Of a stretch of 64,000 bases of DNA, positions 52,989 through 62,193 are shown one piece after another. The stretch covers positions 97,389 through 161,388 of the forward strand of contig JAMCQR010000054.1 of NCBI GenBank assembly GCA_023379555.1, in the 5' to 3' direction. Under the pieces are notes generated by a model. That model searched no databases. It saw nothing but the letters and a program-made list of their open reading frames with translations, and was not told the origin of the DNA. The stretch's first letter is position 1. Every line of letters begins with the position of its first letter. Source of the stretch: Thermoplasmatota archaeon (GTDB lineage Archaea; Thermoplasmatota; Thermoplasmata; Thermoplasmatales; GCA-001856825). The position numbers were made by a program, and so were the translations under genes.

Positions 52989-54230
52989 CTATTTCTTCAG
53001 CTCATCGTGCATTACGTCCCAGTTCCCCTTCTTCATTTCCCAGTTCCTGATTATTCTGTAATATACAAAAGAGCCTGATATTTGAATCAGGCCTCCTATC
53101 AACAGTGGAGACGGCATGTATAGATCCATCAGGTATCCAGACAACCCAGATGTGGACTGCGATCCCCTTGTAGCAATTCCCTGTATGCTTGATGCAGTTC
53201 CATAATCCTCCTTTCCTATACCCCTGACACTTATTGCGCTCCTCATAGGGGCTCCAATTCCAGCAATCCCGCTTCTGAGCGCATATAGAAGAAAGGCGAT
53301 GGTAACAAATGGCGAAAAAGCCAGGACTACCATGAGCAATCCCTGAAAGAACCTGGTCACCGATGATACGCCAATGGCACTGATTTTGACAGAGTTAAGA
53401 TATTTCCCAGATATGTAAGAGCCTAATGCGGTTGCAGCGTAGGCCAGGGTAAATATCTCCCCGACATATGATACCGTCAGATGATATCTCAATTCAAACC
53501 AGAGAGGAAGGAGGGGAATTGCGATCCCTATGGCTGCACCATTTATCATGTTTGCGGCAATAATCCTCATAGTGTAGGAGAAACTCTCTTTCTTCATCAC
53601 CTTCGTTGTCTTCCTGGGCCTCCTCTTTTCCTTTAGCATGAAGAGTGAAACAAAAGATACCAGGAGAATTAAGAATGAGACTGCGAAAAGGATTCTAAAA
53701 GTACCGGCGGAGCCAAAATAGGGATTCAGGTAGTCGTGAGTTATCACGAGGAAACCGCCTACGATTGATGAGAGAGATGCTACCACATTTATATTGGCCA
53801 ACCTGTGAATTCTGGGCATCTCCTCGGGCCAGTTGCTAGCTACGAAGGCCGTCATCCCTGGGGAGAATGCCCCCCTGAGCCCACCTGCAGTGCCTGATAT
53901 CCCCCCGACTATTGCATACAGGGCTATCAAATAAATGTTAGTGGAAAGTGCCAGCCCTGCAAGACCTATCAGTGGAAACAGTTCACCCAGGATGAGTGCC
54001 TTCGCATATCCTATTCTGTCCCCTATGATCCCTATTGCAAGTGAGAGAAATATATTGAAGAGTACTATGAACAGGTACAGCACACCTATGAGGACGAGGC
54101 TATATCCGAGCGAGTGCAGGTATAACGAGAACGCGAGTGATACGAAAACCAGGGCTATGCTTCTGGCCGACCTAGAAATTAAAAGATATGGAAAGGACGC
54201 ATCTATTTTGTCCTGGGACTCGCTGAACAT
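52989..54230 (-). CDS. MFS transporter
   Basis: A 413-residue carrier with about twelve hydrophobic segments. AIGIIGDRIGYAKALILGE after helix 2 resembles MFS motif A, and the central loop is strongly basic (KEKRRPRKTTKVMKKE). GGISGTAGGLRGAFSPG in helix 4-5 is Gly-rich. The substrate is unknown; with the mercury genes to one side a role in efflux is imaginable but not supported. Convergent with the HxlR gene. Low-complexity A/T DNA precedes the start at 54230. Confidence 0.8.
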   Translation of the reverse strand: MFSESQDKIDASFPYLLISRSARSIALVFVSLAFSLYLHSLGYSLVLIGVLYLFIVLFNIFLSLAIGIIGDRIGYAKALILGELFPLIGLAGLALSTNIYLIALYAIVGGISGTAGGLRGAFSPGMTAFVASNWPEEMPRIHRLANINVVASLSSIVGGFLVITHDYLNPYFGSAGTFRILFAVSFLILLVSFVSLFMLKEKRRPRKTTKVMKKESFSYTMRIIAANMINGAAIGIAIPLLPLWFELRYHLTVSYVGEIFTLAYAATALGSYISGKYLNSVKISAIGVSSVTRFFQGLLMVVLAFSPFVTIAFLLYALRSGIAGIGAPMRSAISVRGIGKEDYGTASSIQGIATRGSQSTSGLSGYLMDLYMPSPLLIGGLIQISGSFVYYRIIRNWEMKKGNWDVMHDELKK

Positions 54231-54293
54231 GAAATCTAAAATCCCTCTAAAGTATATATCAATATTGAAATTTCCTATTGGTTAAGGGAGATT

Positions 54294-54437
54294 TTACTTC
54301 CAGAATAGTCCCAGAATAATGAGAACAACTCCAATGAATAGAAGCCCTAGATAGACAGGATGGAAACCCCTTGAAATGTAAAGGATGATGATTATTGCCA
54401 ATTCGAGTACACCCACTGCAAGCATTCTTAGTTTCAT
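54294..54437 (-). CDS. 47-residue membrane protein
   Basis: A short gene with an ATG at 54437 and TAA at 54294-54296. The product begins MKLRMLAVGVLELAIIIIL and has two transmembrane segments (about residues 5-21 and 26-45) with a short basic turn (SRGFHP) between. Composition and hydrophobic pattern are typical of small archaeal membrane proteins. CATTAAGG about 26 nt upstream may be the TATA element. Function unknown. Confidence 0.45.
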   Translation of the reverse strand: MKLRMLAVGVLELAIIIILYISRGFHPVYLGLLFIGVVLIILGLFWK

Positions 54438-54558
54438 ACTCCCAAATGGATACGCAACCTTAATGTTTACGTGGGGGTAGAATGTCTCCCTAAACTATGA
54501 TCTATACAATAGATTCGAGTACATCGTTGATTGAAGAAGATAATTCATCCGGTGAAAG

Positions 54559-54598
54559 TGGACCGGCCTAGATTTGTTAAAGTCTTAAGCGAATACTT
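54559..54598 (+). repeat. Dispersed ~40-bp repeat, copy A
   Basis: Reads TGGACCGGCC at its left end, GATTTGTTAA in the middle and TTAAGCGAATACTT at its right end. It shares the last 14 bases exactly with copy D. Lies between the 47-residue membrane protein gene and the interrupted zinc-ribbon gene. Confidence 0.5.
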
Positions 54599-54662
54599 CA
54601 CTTATATATTTTTGAGGATAAGAATTCAATATCTGTCGCACATATAATTAAAAAGGGTGACA

Positions 54663-54914
54663 ATGACTGGAATGGTCAAGAGGATCAGAGAAAAGAAGGT
54701 TTTTGATGTAACCTGTCCAAAGTGCGGTGAAGCTTTCGGAGTTGGATTCAATCCTGTCATTGACGGTAGGTTCTGCCATGTGATCAAAAGTGACGGGACA
54801 TGAATACGGGGTTTTAGCGCAATCCATATGAGAATCTAGAGTAATCTCAAATGCCCCTACTGCAAGAACAAATTTGTGGAAATGGGAGAATGGAGTTATC
54901 AAATTCCAATCTAG
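54663..54914 (+). pseudogene. Zinc-ribbon protein gene with two in-frame stops
   Basis: The frame from ATG 54663 gives a 46-residue piece with CPKC (VTCPKCGEAFGVGF) and ends in TGA at 54801. The same frame resumes after a TAG at 54837 with LKCPYCKNKFVEMGEW and ends at 54914. The two CxxC knuckles in one frame look like one zinc-ribbon protein of about 83 codons split by two stops. It may be a decaying gene, or the first part may work as a 46-residue protein. A TATA-like CATATAATTAAA lies about 20 nt upstream. Confidence 0.45.
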
Positions 54915-54971
54915 GTTGTACAACTTGCATTTTCCATAACGTTTAATAACTATTGCTACCTATTGCTATCT

Positions 54972-55232
54972 ATGGTAACAACAGTTCAAATTGACAATGA
55001 ACTCAAGGAACGGTTGAACCGCTTAAAAATCCATCCAAGAGAATCTTACAACGACCTGATTTCAAGATTGATAGACTCATATTCACCAGATGTTGCCAGC
55101 AGGGAATCACTGATAGAAACACTCGACATTCTTTCTGACCCGGAAATAATGAGGGGAATTGCTCGAGGACTTGAAGACATTAAGGCAGGAAATACAAAGT
55201 CTCTCGATCAAATCAGCAGGGAGCTTGAATAG
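54972..55232 (+). CDS. RelB/VapB-like antitoxin
   Basis: An 86-residue protein. The N-terminal strand-helix-helix (MVTTVQIDNELKERLNRLK, SYNDLISRLIDSY) is a ribbon-helix-helix-like DNA-binding start seen in many antitoxins; the acidic helical C-terminus (RGLEDIKAGNTKSLDQISREL) would wrap the toxin. The RelE-like gene follows after 2 bp. I start at ATG 54972, with GTTTAATAAC about 27 nt upstream, rather than TTG 54963. Likely represses its own promoter. Confidence 0.75.
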   Translation: MVTTVQIDNELKERLNRLKIHPRESYNDLISRLIDSYSPDVASRESLIETLDILSDPEIMRGIARGLEDIKAGNTKSLDQISRELE

Positions 55233-55234
55233 TA

Positions 55235-55486
55235 TTGCCGTTTGACATCGTCCTCACAGAGGAATCTGAGGAGTTTATCAAGAAATGTGACAAGGCAGTA
55301 AGGAACAGGATAATCAAATCCCTTCGCAAACTTGAAAACGAACCCGAGAGCGGAAAACCTCTGACCTCTATACTTACGGGACTCTGGAGCCTGAGTATTG
55401 GGGACTATAGGGCAATTTATCAAATAAAGAACAGTGAGCTAATAGTTGTAGTTATCAAGATCGGACATAGAAAGAACGTTTATTGA
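55235..55486 (+). CDS. RelE/ParE-family toxin
   Basis: An 83-residue protein of the RelE/ParE superfamily. FDIVLTEESEEFIKKCDKAVRNRIIKSL is the typical N-terminal strand plus two helices, followed by PESGKPLTSILTGLWSLSIGDYRAIYQI, where the Arg in GDYRAIY is the conserved catalytic/structural position, and the closing strand VIKIGHRKNVY has the His/Arg pair of RelE-type mRNA interferases. It starts with TTG. Partner of the antitoxin directly upstream. A dispersed repeat copy begins 14 bp after its stop. Confidence 0.85.
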   Translation: MPFDIVLTEESEEFIKKCDKAVRNRIIKSLRKLENEPESGKPLTSILTGLWSLSIGDYRAIYQIKNSELIVVVIKIGHRKNVY

Positions 55487-55499
55487 TGATTAGTTCGAA

Positions 55500-55537
55500 T
55501 GAGCCTGTCTGGATTTGATTAGTTTTAAGTGAAGATT
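55500..55537 (+). repeat. Dispersed ~40-bp repeat, copy B
   Basis: A diverged copy: CCTGTCTGGATTTGATTA in its left half, shared in part with copy E (GGATTTGATTA), then TTTTAAGTGAAGATT. It begins 14 bp after the RelE-like stop codon. Confidence 0.4.
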
Positions 55538-55748
55538 GAGATGGAATCAACTTCTGCAAATTATGCTCAATTTATCATTAAAACTTTTATGATTGTTGGG
55601 CTGAAACGAATAACTCTTTTTCAATCCTTTATGCCCTCGCGTATCAAACCTTTTACAGTTGTTCTATCAACAACGCAGACTTATGGGCCCTGGAAGTGTG
55701 TTGCATAACTCCACTGTATTTCATAATACGGGGGAGTGATTGGCTTGT

Positions 55749-55901
55749 ATGACACCAAATCCAATAACAGCTACAGTGAATAGGAGCACAAGAGGGTATT
55801 GGATCGGTCCAGACAGAAGGTATTACATCTACGACAGATCCCTTGTGGACAAGATTGAAGATATCATTGAACCATCATTCCTTTTGCATGCAGAATCATA
55901 A
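55749..55901 (+). CDS. 50-residue protein, unknown function
   Basis: A short frame from ATG 55749 to TAA 55901. The product starts MTPNPITATVNRSTRG, continues YWIGPDRRYYIYDRSLV and ends with a helix (DKIEDIIEPSFLLHAES). A TATA-like TTTCATAATAC is centred about 27 nt upstream. The Tyr/Arg-rich centre could be a small nucleic-acid-binding strand pair. Lies between two copies of the dispersed repeat (B and C). Confidence 0.4.
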   Translation: MTPNPITATVNRSTRGYWIGPDRRYYIYDRSLVDKIEDIIEPSFLLHAES

Positions 55902-55911
55902 AAATTCAGAG

Positions 55912-55944
55912 TTGACCGGTCTGGATTCATTCATAATAAAATGA
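55912..55944 (+). repeat. Dispersed ~40-bp repeat, copy C
   Basis: The left part TTGACCGGTCTGGATT matches the family well; the right part has drifted. It begins 10 bp after the stop of the 50-residue gene. Confidence 0.35.
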
Positions 55945-56102
55945 CTTTCCCCATTTATAGGGTTTGGAAAAATGATAAAAGGCGCGCTGTTAACATCATT
56001 CAGACCAAGAATCGGGAAGTACTTGGGGAGTGAGTGACAGAAATACCGTCAATATTTAATAATTGGTAACTAACTGGCGAACCAGCGAGAAGTCATTTGA
56101 AT

Positions 56103-56960
56103 TCATAAAGAGAAGTAATTGTAGGCCCTAGAAAGGTTGAATCCGTTGTCATGGTAGAAGTTGTTGGTCGCCGCATTCATTATCATGAAGTCAGCAATTG
56201 CGACCTTTGCACCTCGCCTGAATAATGAGTTCAGCCCGGTAAGCAAGAGTGTCGATCCAATCCGGTGTCTGAAGAACTCTGGACTCACTGCGATATCGAA
56301 GTCTCCCAGCCCCTTTGGACGCACTTCGGCAATTATGTGACCCGCAAACTTGCCATCCACTTCTGCAATGTAAGTTTCGGAACTCCATTTACCTACCCAG
56401 TCTGAGTACACCTTGAGGTCGTTGAATGATCTGTAGTGAATATCGTGCATCCTCTTGATATCTTCCTCATCTCCTTTCTGGGCCGGTCTTATCGATACCC
56501 CATCTGGGATTTCAAATTTCAGGTAACCGTTGAGTTCCCTCGTTGCTAGCGCCATTCCATTCAGCCACTTCAGTCCAAATTCGATCGCAACTCCTCCTCC
56601 AAAATGATTGTCCAAAGGGACACGAAGTCTGGCAGGTCTTTCCAGTGAGTCAAAGATAGTCGAACATTCCTTCAGTTTTTCAGAATCTTTTGAACTGAGC
56701 TTTCCCTGCGGGTCTCCATAATATCCATCTATTTCTCCCCACAATTCCTCTATCGTGGTAACATTTCCAATCTTCCGGGATAGTGCCACCCCAGACGTTT
56801 TCCCCTTCTCGACATACAGCCAAGCTTTTGCATTCTGCTTGGATAACTCATCAGCGCTTAACGTGTATTGCCAGAACGTTTCATAGAGCCTCCCTCTATT
56901 GAAGGAGATGCACAAATCGGAAACTTCACCTAAATCATCCGCAACCTGCCATGTGCCCAT
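56103..56960 (-). CDS. GNAT-family N-acetyltransferase, probably two-domain
   Basis: A 285-residue protein. The C-terminal half is a clear GNAT domain: IRPAQKGDEEDIKRMHDIHY at its start, YIAEVDGKFAGHIIAEV in the central strands, then the acetyl-CoA loop FFRHRIGSTLL, a variant of the Q/RxxGxG/A motif, and NFYHDNGF near the end. The N-terminal half has a related strand-helix order (GKTSGVALSRKIGN) and may be a degenerate second GNAT domain, as in mycothiol-synthase-like proteins. The substrate is unknown. It stands alone with noncoding DNA on both sides. Confidence 0.8.
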   Translation of the reverse strand: MGTWQVADDLGEVSDLCISFNRGRLYETFWQYTLSADELSKQNAKAWLYVEKGKTSGVALSRKIGNVTTIEELWGEIDGYYGDPQGKLSSKDSEKLKECSTIFDSLERPARLRVPLDNHFGGGVAIEFGLKWLNGMALATRELNGYLKFEIPDGVSIRPAQKGDEEDIKRMHDIHYRSFNDLKVYSDWVGKWSSETYIAEVDGKFAGHIIAEVRPKGLGDFDIAVSPEFFRHRIGSTLLLTGLNSLFRRGAKVAIADFMIMNAATNNFYHDNGFNLSRAYNYFSL

Positions 56961-57221
56961 CTTTCATACATTCATGGTGTGCAGATATATCTTATGCGTT
57001 CATCTTCAACGGATATTCTTGTCTATGAGAAACATAAAAGTCCCGTACCAGTTTATCTACGTGTAGGGCCTATCAACGCTCATTTTTAGCGCATTGGGGA
57101 AGTCAGTGTTGGGCAGCTATCATTTGAAGGGTTCCCGTGAGATATCTGGTCGAGGTGGAGCGATAAGGGACCATGTCACATTCTACCTTTCCCAGTGTTT
57201 ATCCGAATGCAAATTTGCTTG

Positions 57222-57480
57222 TTAAACCTCAGGTTTGATGTATACATTTACCGGCTCCTGGTCATTGAAAATTTTCCATTCAGGATCGCGTATCATGGTT
57301 GAAGAAGAATTCGTTGTTAAGGGTGCCCAGATCCCCTGTCAGCATTCCTGCCCTGAAGTGGCCATAATCAGAATCCAGTAATCCCATCCCTCTGACAGGA
57401 AATGTCATTTCTGGTACTGGAAGAATGAGAAGATTTGTCCTGTCCACGAACTTGAATTTTTCCCTCTTTGTGCCATCCAT
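57222..57480 (-). pseudogene. Short gene, possibly frameshifted
   Basis: A 66-codon frame from ATG 57480 (MDGTKREKFKFVDRTNLLIL, later PVRGMGLLDSDYGHF) has coding-like composition and a GAGGAG stretch upstream. It overlaps, in another frame, a short coding-looking piece beginning MIRDPEWKIFND and ending at TAA 57222-57224. One indel would join them into a product of roughly 85-90 residues. It could also be two real overlapping small genes. No family is recognised. The rest of the 56961-57592 gap shows nothing. Confidence 0.3.
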
Positions 57481-57592
57481 TCCATTTCTCTCCTCATTAA
57501 CAACCGTAGTTACCCGTAAAATTTACTCAACTCAGAAATACTGTCTATTCAATCCTGTCCTTAATTTGGTGATATAATAAGAGCATAGTTTA

Positions 57593-59380
57593 TTAGAGCC
57601 CACCTTCAGCGTGGACGTAGGCTGAAACGCTCCGTTTATAAAGGTTTTTGAAAACTCCCTCCTGATTTGCCAATGCGTCAAGTGTTCCCTCCTGCACGAC
57701 TTTGCCCTTTTCTAACACTATAATCCTGTCTGAGAGGGTGATGAGTGAGAACCTGTGAGATATGAGGATAAGAGTTCCATTCTTTGCGTAGTTTCTCATT
57801 GCCGTTATGATATTCTTCTCAGACCTTGAATCGATCTGGGCTGTAGCCTCATCCATTATAATAATGTCTGGGTTTCTCACGAAAGCCCGCAAAATAGATA
57901 CCGCCTGACGTTGACCTTCAGAAAGGTTCCTTCCCATTTCCCCTACCGGTGAATCTATACCCTTTGGGAGAGTGCGGAATATGTCACTCATTCCATAGAG
58001 TTCTATAAGGGATTGAACCTCCTCCTTTGTTATTCTGGTCTTGGAATATTCTATGTTTTCAAATATTGAACCGTTAAATAGGAATGGTTCCTGAAGAACG
58101 GGAACTATCAACTTCCTGTAGTCTCTGGTATCCAGGGTGTTTAAAGTCCTGAGGTCTATTGTAATATCTCCCTCATCCGGGTACTTGAACTTGAGGATTA
58201 CGTTAGTAAGTGTTGTCTTTCCAGCGCCTGTTCTCCCAACTATCGCAACGCACTCCCCCTTTTTTATCTCCACGGTTACTTTATCGAGAGCAACGCTGCC
58301 ATCGTATGTGACCCTCATTCCCTTCCCCTTGATTGAATTGGAGAATGTATGTACTTTTTCTATTCCACTATCTTTTTCTGGGCTGCTATCGATGATGCTG
58401 TAGATACGGGAAGCTCCAACTATTGAATTCTGATAGGTATTATAGAGCTGTGAAAGCTGTACGATGGGATTGAAGAACTGCTGAACATAAGCTATGAATG
58501 ATACCAGGATACCGAGGCTTATCTGGCCTTTCAACAGGGCGATTGATCCTTCATAAATCACCAAGACTATTCCAACGGCTTCAATTACCCTTATTACAGA
58601 ACCGTAGGAGGATGACAGCTTCGTTGCCTTCATGTTTGCATTGAAATTTTCTGAGTTCAGGGTTCTGAACCTTTCCTCAATCTTTTGCTCTGCGTTGAAT
58701 GCCTTCACCGTCCTTATCGCAGCTATTGTCTCTGCAAGATTACCGGTTATTGCTGCGATTGCTTTCCTGGTTTTCAGGTAGTTCGCCCTTACCTTTGTCT
58801 GTAGAGCGAGGGTGAATATACCAAGAACTGGCATTACGAGGAGACTGTATAGTGCAAGTGGAGTATCAAGGTAGAACATAATACCCGCTGCGATGACGAT
58901 AGTTGTTACCCCGGAAATCACCTGCGGTAACTGATACGTCAGGAAGTCTGATATTGATTCTGAGTCATTCTCTATCCTGCTTATCAGATACCCAGCCTTA
59001 ACCTTGCTGAAAAATTCCAGCGGAACCCTCTGGAGGTTCTGGAATGCTCTGTCCCTCAATCTCTTTATGACACCCTGAGCAACCTTCGTTGATGCAAGTG
59101 ACATCGATCTGTTGCTGAAGAATTGAAAGAAGTAAAGGAGAAAGAAGAGTGAGGCGTAGAGGGCAAGGGACGTTACGTTCCTGGAAAGTATGGCATTAAC
59201 AGCAAATCCAAGGGCAAGCGGATAAAGGACCCGTGCTATAGCAGTTATTACAACTGATGTGGTGAAGACGGCCGAATTCCGCTTCCAGTAAAGTATATCC
59301 TTGACCATCCGGAGCATGGTCTTTCCGCCCTTCTCCGGCTTTAGGAACTCGTCTTCCACGGCGTCATATCCTGTTGACAT
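57593..59380 (-). CDS. ABC exporter half-transporter, canonical ATPase site
   Basis: About 595 residues: a six-helix ABC1 membrane domain (about 20-310) and a nucleotide-binding domain. Walker A is VGRTGAGKTTLTNVI, signature NLSEGQRQAVSIL, Walker B IIIMDEATAQID with the catalytic Glu, and the H-loop His in LILISHRFSLI. It pairs with the half-transporter encoded directly upstream. I start at ATG 59380 (MSTGYDAVED); the frame's first ATG at 59449 would overlap the partner by 86 bp. Exports lipids, peptides or drugs; the substrate is unknown. Confidence 0.9.
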   Translation of the reverse strand: MSTGYDAVEDEFLKPEKGGKTMLRMVKDILYWKRNSAVFTTSVVITAIARVLYPLALGFAVNAILSRNVTSLALYASLFFLLYFFQFFSNRSMSLASTKVAQGVIKRLRDRAFQNLQRVPLEFFSKVKAGYLISRIENDSESISDFLTYQLPQVISGVTTIVIAAGIMFYLDTPLALYSLLVMPVLGIFTLALQTKVRANYLKTRKAIAAITGNLAETIAAIRTVKAFNAEQKIEERFRTLNSENFNANMKATKLSSSYGSVIRVIEAVGIVLVIYEGSIALLKGQISLGILVSFIAYVQQFFNPIVQLSQLYNTYQNSIVGASRIYSIIDSSPEKDSGIEKVHTFSNSIKGKGMRVTYDGSVALDKVTVEIKKGECVAIVGRTGAGKTTLTNVILKFKYPDEGDITIDLRTLNTLDTRDYRKLIVPVLQEPFLFNGSIFENIEYSKTRITKEEVQSLIELYGMSDIFRTLPKGIDSPVGEMGRNLSEGQRQAVSILRAFVRNPDIIIMDEATAQIDSRSEKNIITAMRNYAKNGTLILISHRFSLITLSDRIIVLEKGKVVQEGTLDALANQEGVFKNLYKRSVSAYVHAEGGL

Positions 59381-61091
59381 AACCACCTTCCTCGCCGGTA
59401 GGATCCTCCCGAAGTTCCCCTTCTTCCAGCAATAATACTTTATCGGCAAATGAGAGAGCAGATGCCCTCAGGCTTATCATGATTATTATTGTGTTCCTCA
59501 TGAACTCCCTCAGGTTTTTGAATATGTTTATTTCAGTATCAGGATCAACGCTAGATGTAGCATCGTCAAGAATGAGTATCAGGGGATTTCTCAGAACAGC
59601 TCTTGCGATCGCAATTCTCTGTCTCTGTCCCCCCGAGAGCGTTATGCCCCTCTCACCTATCATCGTATCGTATTTTAGTGGCAGAGACTCTATGAAATCA
59701 GATATGGATGCTATTCTGGTTGCGTCCTTTATGCTTGTATCTGGAGCGTCGAGTCCAAAGAGTATATTCTCCCTTATCGTACCTGAAAGGAGAATGATTT
59801 CCTGAGGAACGATAGATATTCTGCTCCTCAGGATGCTCAACGGAATATCCCTGGTGTTCCTACCTCCAAGCGATATGGTTCCTGAGTCAGCCTCATAATA
59901 TCTAGTTATGAGATTTACCAGTGAGGACTTACCTGCACCTGTCTTCCCCGTAATTCCGACGAATTCTCCTGGTAGGGCCCTGAACGTGACATCCTTCAAT
60001 ATCACATTGTTGCCTCTTGCGAATTTCACGTGATCGAAGGTCAGTATTCCAGGCTGAATTGTTTCTTGGGAATGTTCCACATCTTCCTCCCCTCCAGAGG
60101 CAGTTATTTCCTGAATCCTTCCTATGGCTGCTCTTGAATTCTCCGAGAACACTATCATTCTCCCCAGGAAGGAGACAGGGTCTGTGAGCATGGCAAATAT
60201 GGTTACTGCCGCCACCAACCCACCAACACTTGCCTTGCTTATCAGGTCCAGGTAACCACCAATTCCAATAATCGCACTCGAGACTGCGGCAACAGTGAGA
60301 GGCATGAGGTTGTTGATTATTACCCTGGTTTTCACCACTTCATAATTTTCGTCATAATACTGTTCTGTAATCGCGGCGTACTTATCAATCTCTTTCTTCT
60401 CAGAGGCAAGCCCCCTAACAACCCTTTGACCGACAATGTTTTCCTGAAGTGTTTCCCCAAGCTTCCCATAGGTATCCCTGATCTTCTTCCAGACCGGTCT
60501 TTGCCTTCTTGACGAAACAATACCTAGGAAAATCAGGACAGGTACTGCCAGCGCCAGTAAGAGCGAGAAGAGCGGGGAAATCATGAACAGCAGTATGAAC
60601 GCTTCTATGATGAGGAATACAGTTGGGAAGAGACTAGTAAACATACTAAGATTGAAATTTCTTGTCGCCTCAATGTCCATTGATCCTCTTGAAAGCAGAT
60701 CGCCTGAAGTCTGTGTTTCGAAGAACAGGAACCTCTTCCTGACCAAATGAGATACGAAATCCTTTCTCAGATTATACGCGTACGTCTGGCTGATGTATTG
60801 CCCACCGTAATTCAGTGAAAATGTCGCAGCTGCTGATATTGTATAAGCCAGCACTATCAGTAATGCAATGTGAGGAATAGATGAGTAGATTCCATATTCT
60901 ACGGCTGTTACCGCCTCGCCGATGAATACAGGTACGAGCAGTAAAGAGAAGTTTGATATTATTCCGGCTACAATAACGATCGAAAAGGAGAGAGCACTGT
61001 TTTTCAGATATGGTCGCGCAAATAGCACTGGCTCAAGTATTTTCAATAAAGAACCTTTTTTCCTCCTTTCGCCAGAAGTTTCAACTGCCAT
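59364..61091 (-). CDS. ABC exporter half-transporter, degenerate ATPase site
   Basis: A 575-residue half-transporter with six membrane segments and an ATPase domain. Walker A is ITGKTGAGKSSLVNLI and the signature TLSGGQRQRIAIA is intact, but Walker B ends ILDDATSSVD (Asp in place of the catalytic Glu) and the H-loop position reads MISLRAS, without His. Such a subunit paired with a canonical one is the known plan of heterodimeric exporters (TM287/288, LmrCD type), where only one of two ATP sites hydrolyses efficiently. First gene of the operon; the stop overlaps the start of the partner by 17 bp. Confidence 0.9.
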   Translation of the reverse strand: MAVETSGERRKKGSLLKILEPVLFARPYLKNSALSFSIVIVAGIISNFSLLLVPVFIGEAVTAVEYGIYSSIPHIALLIVLAYTISAAATFSLNYGGQYISQTYAYNLRKDFVSHLVRKRFLFFETQTSGDLLSRGSMDIEATRNFNLSMFTSLFPTVFLIIEAFILLFMISPLFSLLLALAVPVLIFLGIVSSRRQRPVWKKIRDTYGKLGETLQENIVGQRVVRGLASEKKEIDKYAAITEQYYDENYEVVKTRVIINNLMPLTVAAVSSAIIGIGGYLDLISKASVGGLVAAVTIFAMLTDPVSFLGRMIVFSENSRAAIGRIQEITASGGEEDVEHSQETIQPGILTFDHVKFARGNNVILKDVTFRALPGEFVGITGKTGAGKSSLVNLITRYYEADSGTISLGGRNTRDIPLSILRSRISIVPQEIILLSGTIRENILFGLDAPDTSIKDATRIASISDFIESLPLKYDTMIGERGITLSGGQRQRIAIARAVLRNPLILILDDATSSVDPDTEINIFKNLREFMRNTIIIMISLRASALSFADKVLLLEEGELREDPTGEEGGYVNRI

Positions 61092-61446
61092 TATGAAGCC
61101 CTGCTCCCCTTTTTTGTAACTTTGTCTAATGCCCTAATCAATATTATCCTTTGCCTCATAATAGGAACGATGCGATACGCTAAATTTTCCTTATCACTCT
61201 TTCCTTATCATTGATGCTTGGAGTCGTAGCATCCCAGTTTAATGGAATTTCTGATATTCATGGGGAAATATCCTGATATCTTCTAATAGACGCAATAAAG
61301 GAGGCGGTGCAGGTGTATTTTTTTCTAGATCCAATTTCTACGGGAACTGGATGGTATGGACGCGGTCGGGATTTGCTTATTATTTTAAGCGAATACTTTT
61401 GGAGGTATTCTCTAATAACTTCTTGGTCATTCGATTTAGTGTTTCA
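61092..61446. other. Intergenic region holding repeat copy D (355 bp)
   Basis: No gene seen. A plus-strand frame at 61307-61606 is the antisense shadow of the nucleotidyltransferase gene. The region contains repeat copy D and the promoter area of the ABC exporter operon on the minus strand. Confidence 0.4.
61357..61398 (+). repeat. Dispersed ~40-bp repeat, copy D
   Basis: Reads TGGACGCGGTCGGGATTTGC on the left and TTTTAAGCGAATACTT on the right; the last 14 bases are identical to copy A, 6.8 kb away. Lies 49 bp beyond the 3' end of the nucleotidyltransferase gene. Confidence 0.5.
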
Positions 61447-62193
61447 TCAAATAAGGGACAATAACTTTTTGATTAGTGCTTTGCTTTCCTTATGGGAAAT
61501 ACGGTCAAAAGTTGAATTGTCCTCTATAATTCCACTCTCCAGGAAGTCGCGCAAGAAATCAAATCCGGATATGATTGAAGACAACCAATCAAATCTGGCA
61601 AACTGAAATGCATCACTCTGAAGTAACGCAATGATATCACCACAATCCTTGGTGAATTTGTCACTTAAGTGGTCCTTGTCCGGTGTAGTTTCAAGCGATA
61701 GGTCATAGTGTCTGTCCCATGCCGCTTTTAATTTTAGCAGGAGGAGCATTGAGATCTCTGGGACTAAGACTTGAAACTCAGACTCAAAGGAATATGAAAT
61801 ATTCTTGGGAACAGTCCCGTATTCTATTTCCATCAAATTTAGCAATTTTCCCGTTCCGTGGAATTGATCTTTCCTTGGCAGAAAGTCAAGATAAATATCT
61901 CCGGAATCCAAACGCTTTAAGTATAGTGTGTTTCCTGCAGAATCTCTTTCTCTGATGTAATCCCGGGTCGAGTACAGGTGCCTCTTTAATGCGTCTTTGA
62001 AACGACTAGTTGCAATCAAATCGATATCGAGTGAATATTTCCAAGGATTAAACGAGTGGACTGCCCAGCCTCCTATGAGAATGATGCCGCCTTGCCTGTA
62101 ATTTCTGTTAGCAATGCTCCAGTCGAAAATGTACCTGAGCTCTTCGAACGAGCCCCTGGCCAGAGTGGTCTCTCCACCTTCTTCATTTACCAA
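61447..62193 (-). CDS. AbiEii-like nucleotidyltransferase (type IV toxin candidate)
   Basis: A 248-residue protein of the MNT/AbiEii nucleotidyltransferase fold. The core motif GGWAVHSFNPWKYSLDIDLIA (about residues 41-61) has the GG, then D-x-D metal pair, and IYLDFLP near residue 107 supplies the third Asp. LVPEISMLLLLKLKAAWDR matches the helix after the core in AbiEii proteins, followed by a helical C-terminus. AbiEii-type toxins transfer nucleotides to tRNA or other targets. It overlaps the upstream regulator gene by 11 bp, the usual AbiEi-AbiEii order. Confidence 0.7.
   Translation of the reverse strand: MVNEEGGETTLARGSFEELRYIFDWSIANRNYRQGGIILIGGWAVHSFNPWKYSLDIDLIATSRFKDALKRHLYSTRDYIRERDSAGNTLYLKRLDSGDIYLDFLPRKDQFHGTGKLLNLMEIEYGTVPKNISYSFESEFQVLVPEISMLLLLKLKAAWDRHYDLSLETTPDKDHLSDKFTKDCGDIIALLQSDAFQFARFDWLSSIISGFDFLRDFLESGIIEDNSTFDRISHKESKALIKKLLSLI

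Noticed and set aside
54801..54839. TGA or TAG in the zinc-ribbon gene used as selenocysteine or pyrrolysine
   Set aside because: No SECIS-like or PYL insertion context is visible, two different stops occur close together, and nothing else in the window suggests recoding.
61307..61606. 99-codon plus-strand frame
   Set aside because: It is antisense to the nucleotidyltransferase gene and its composition is that of a shadow frame.
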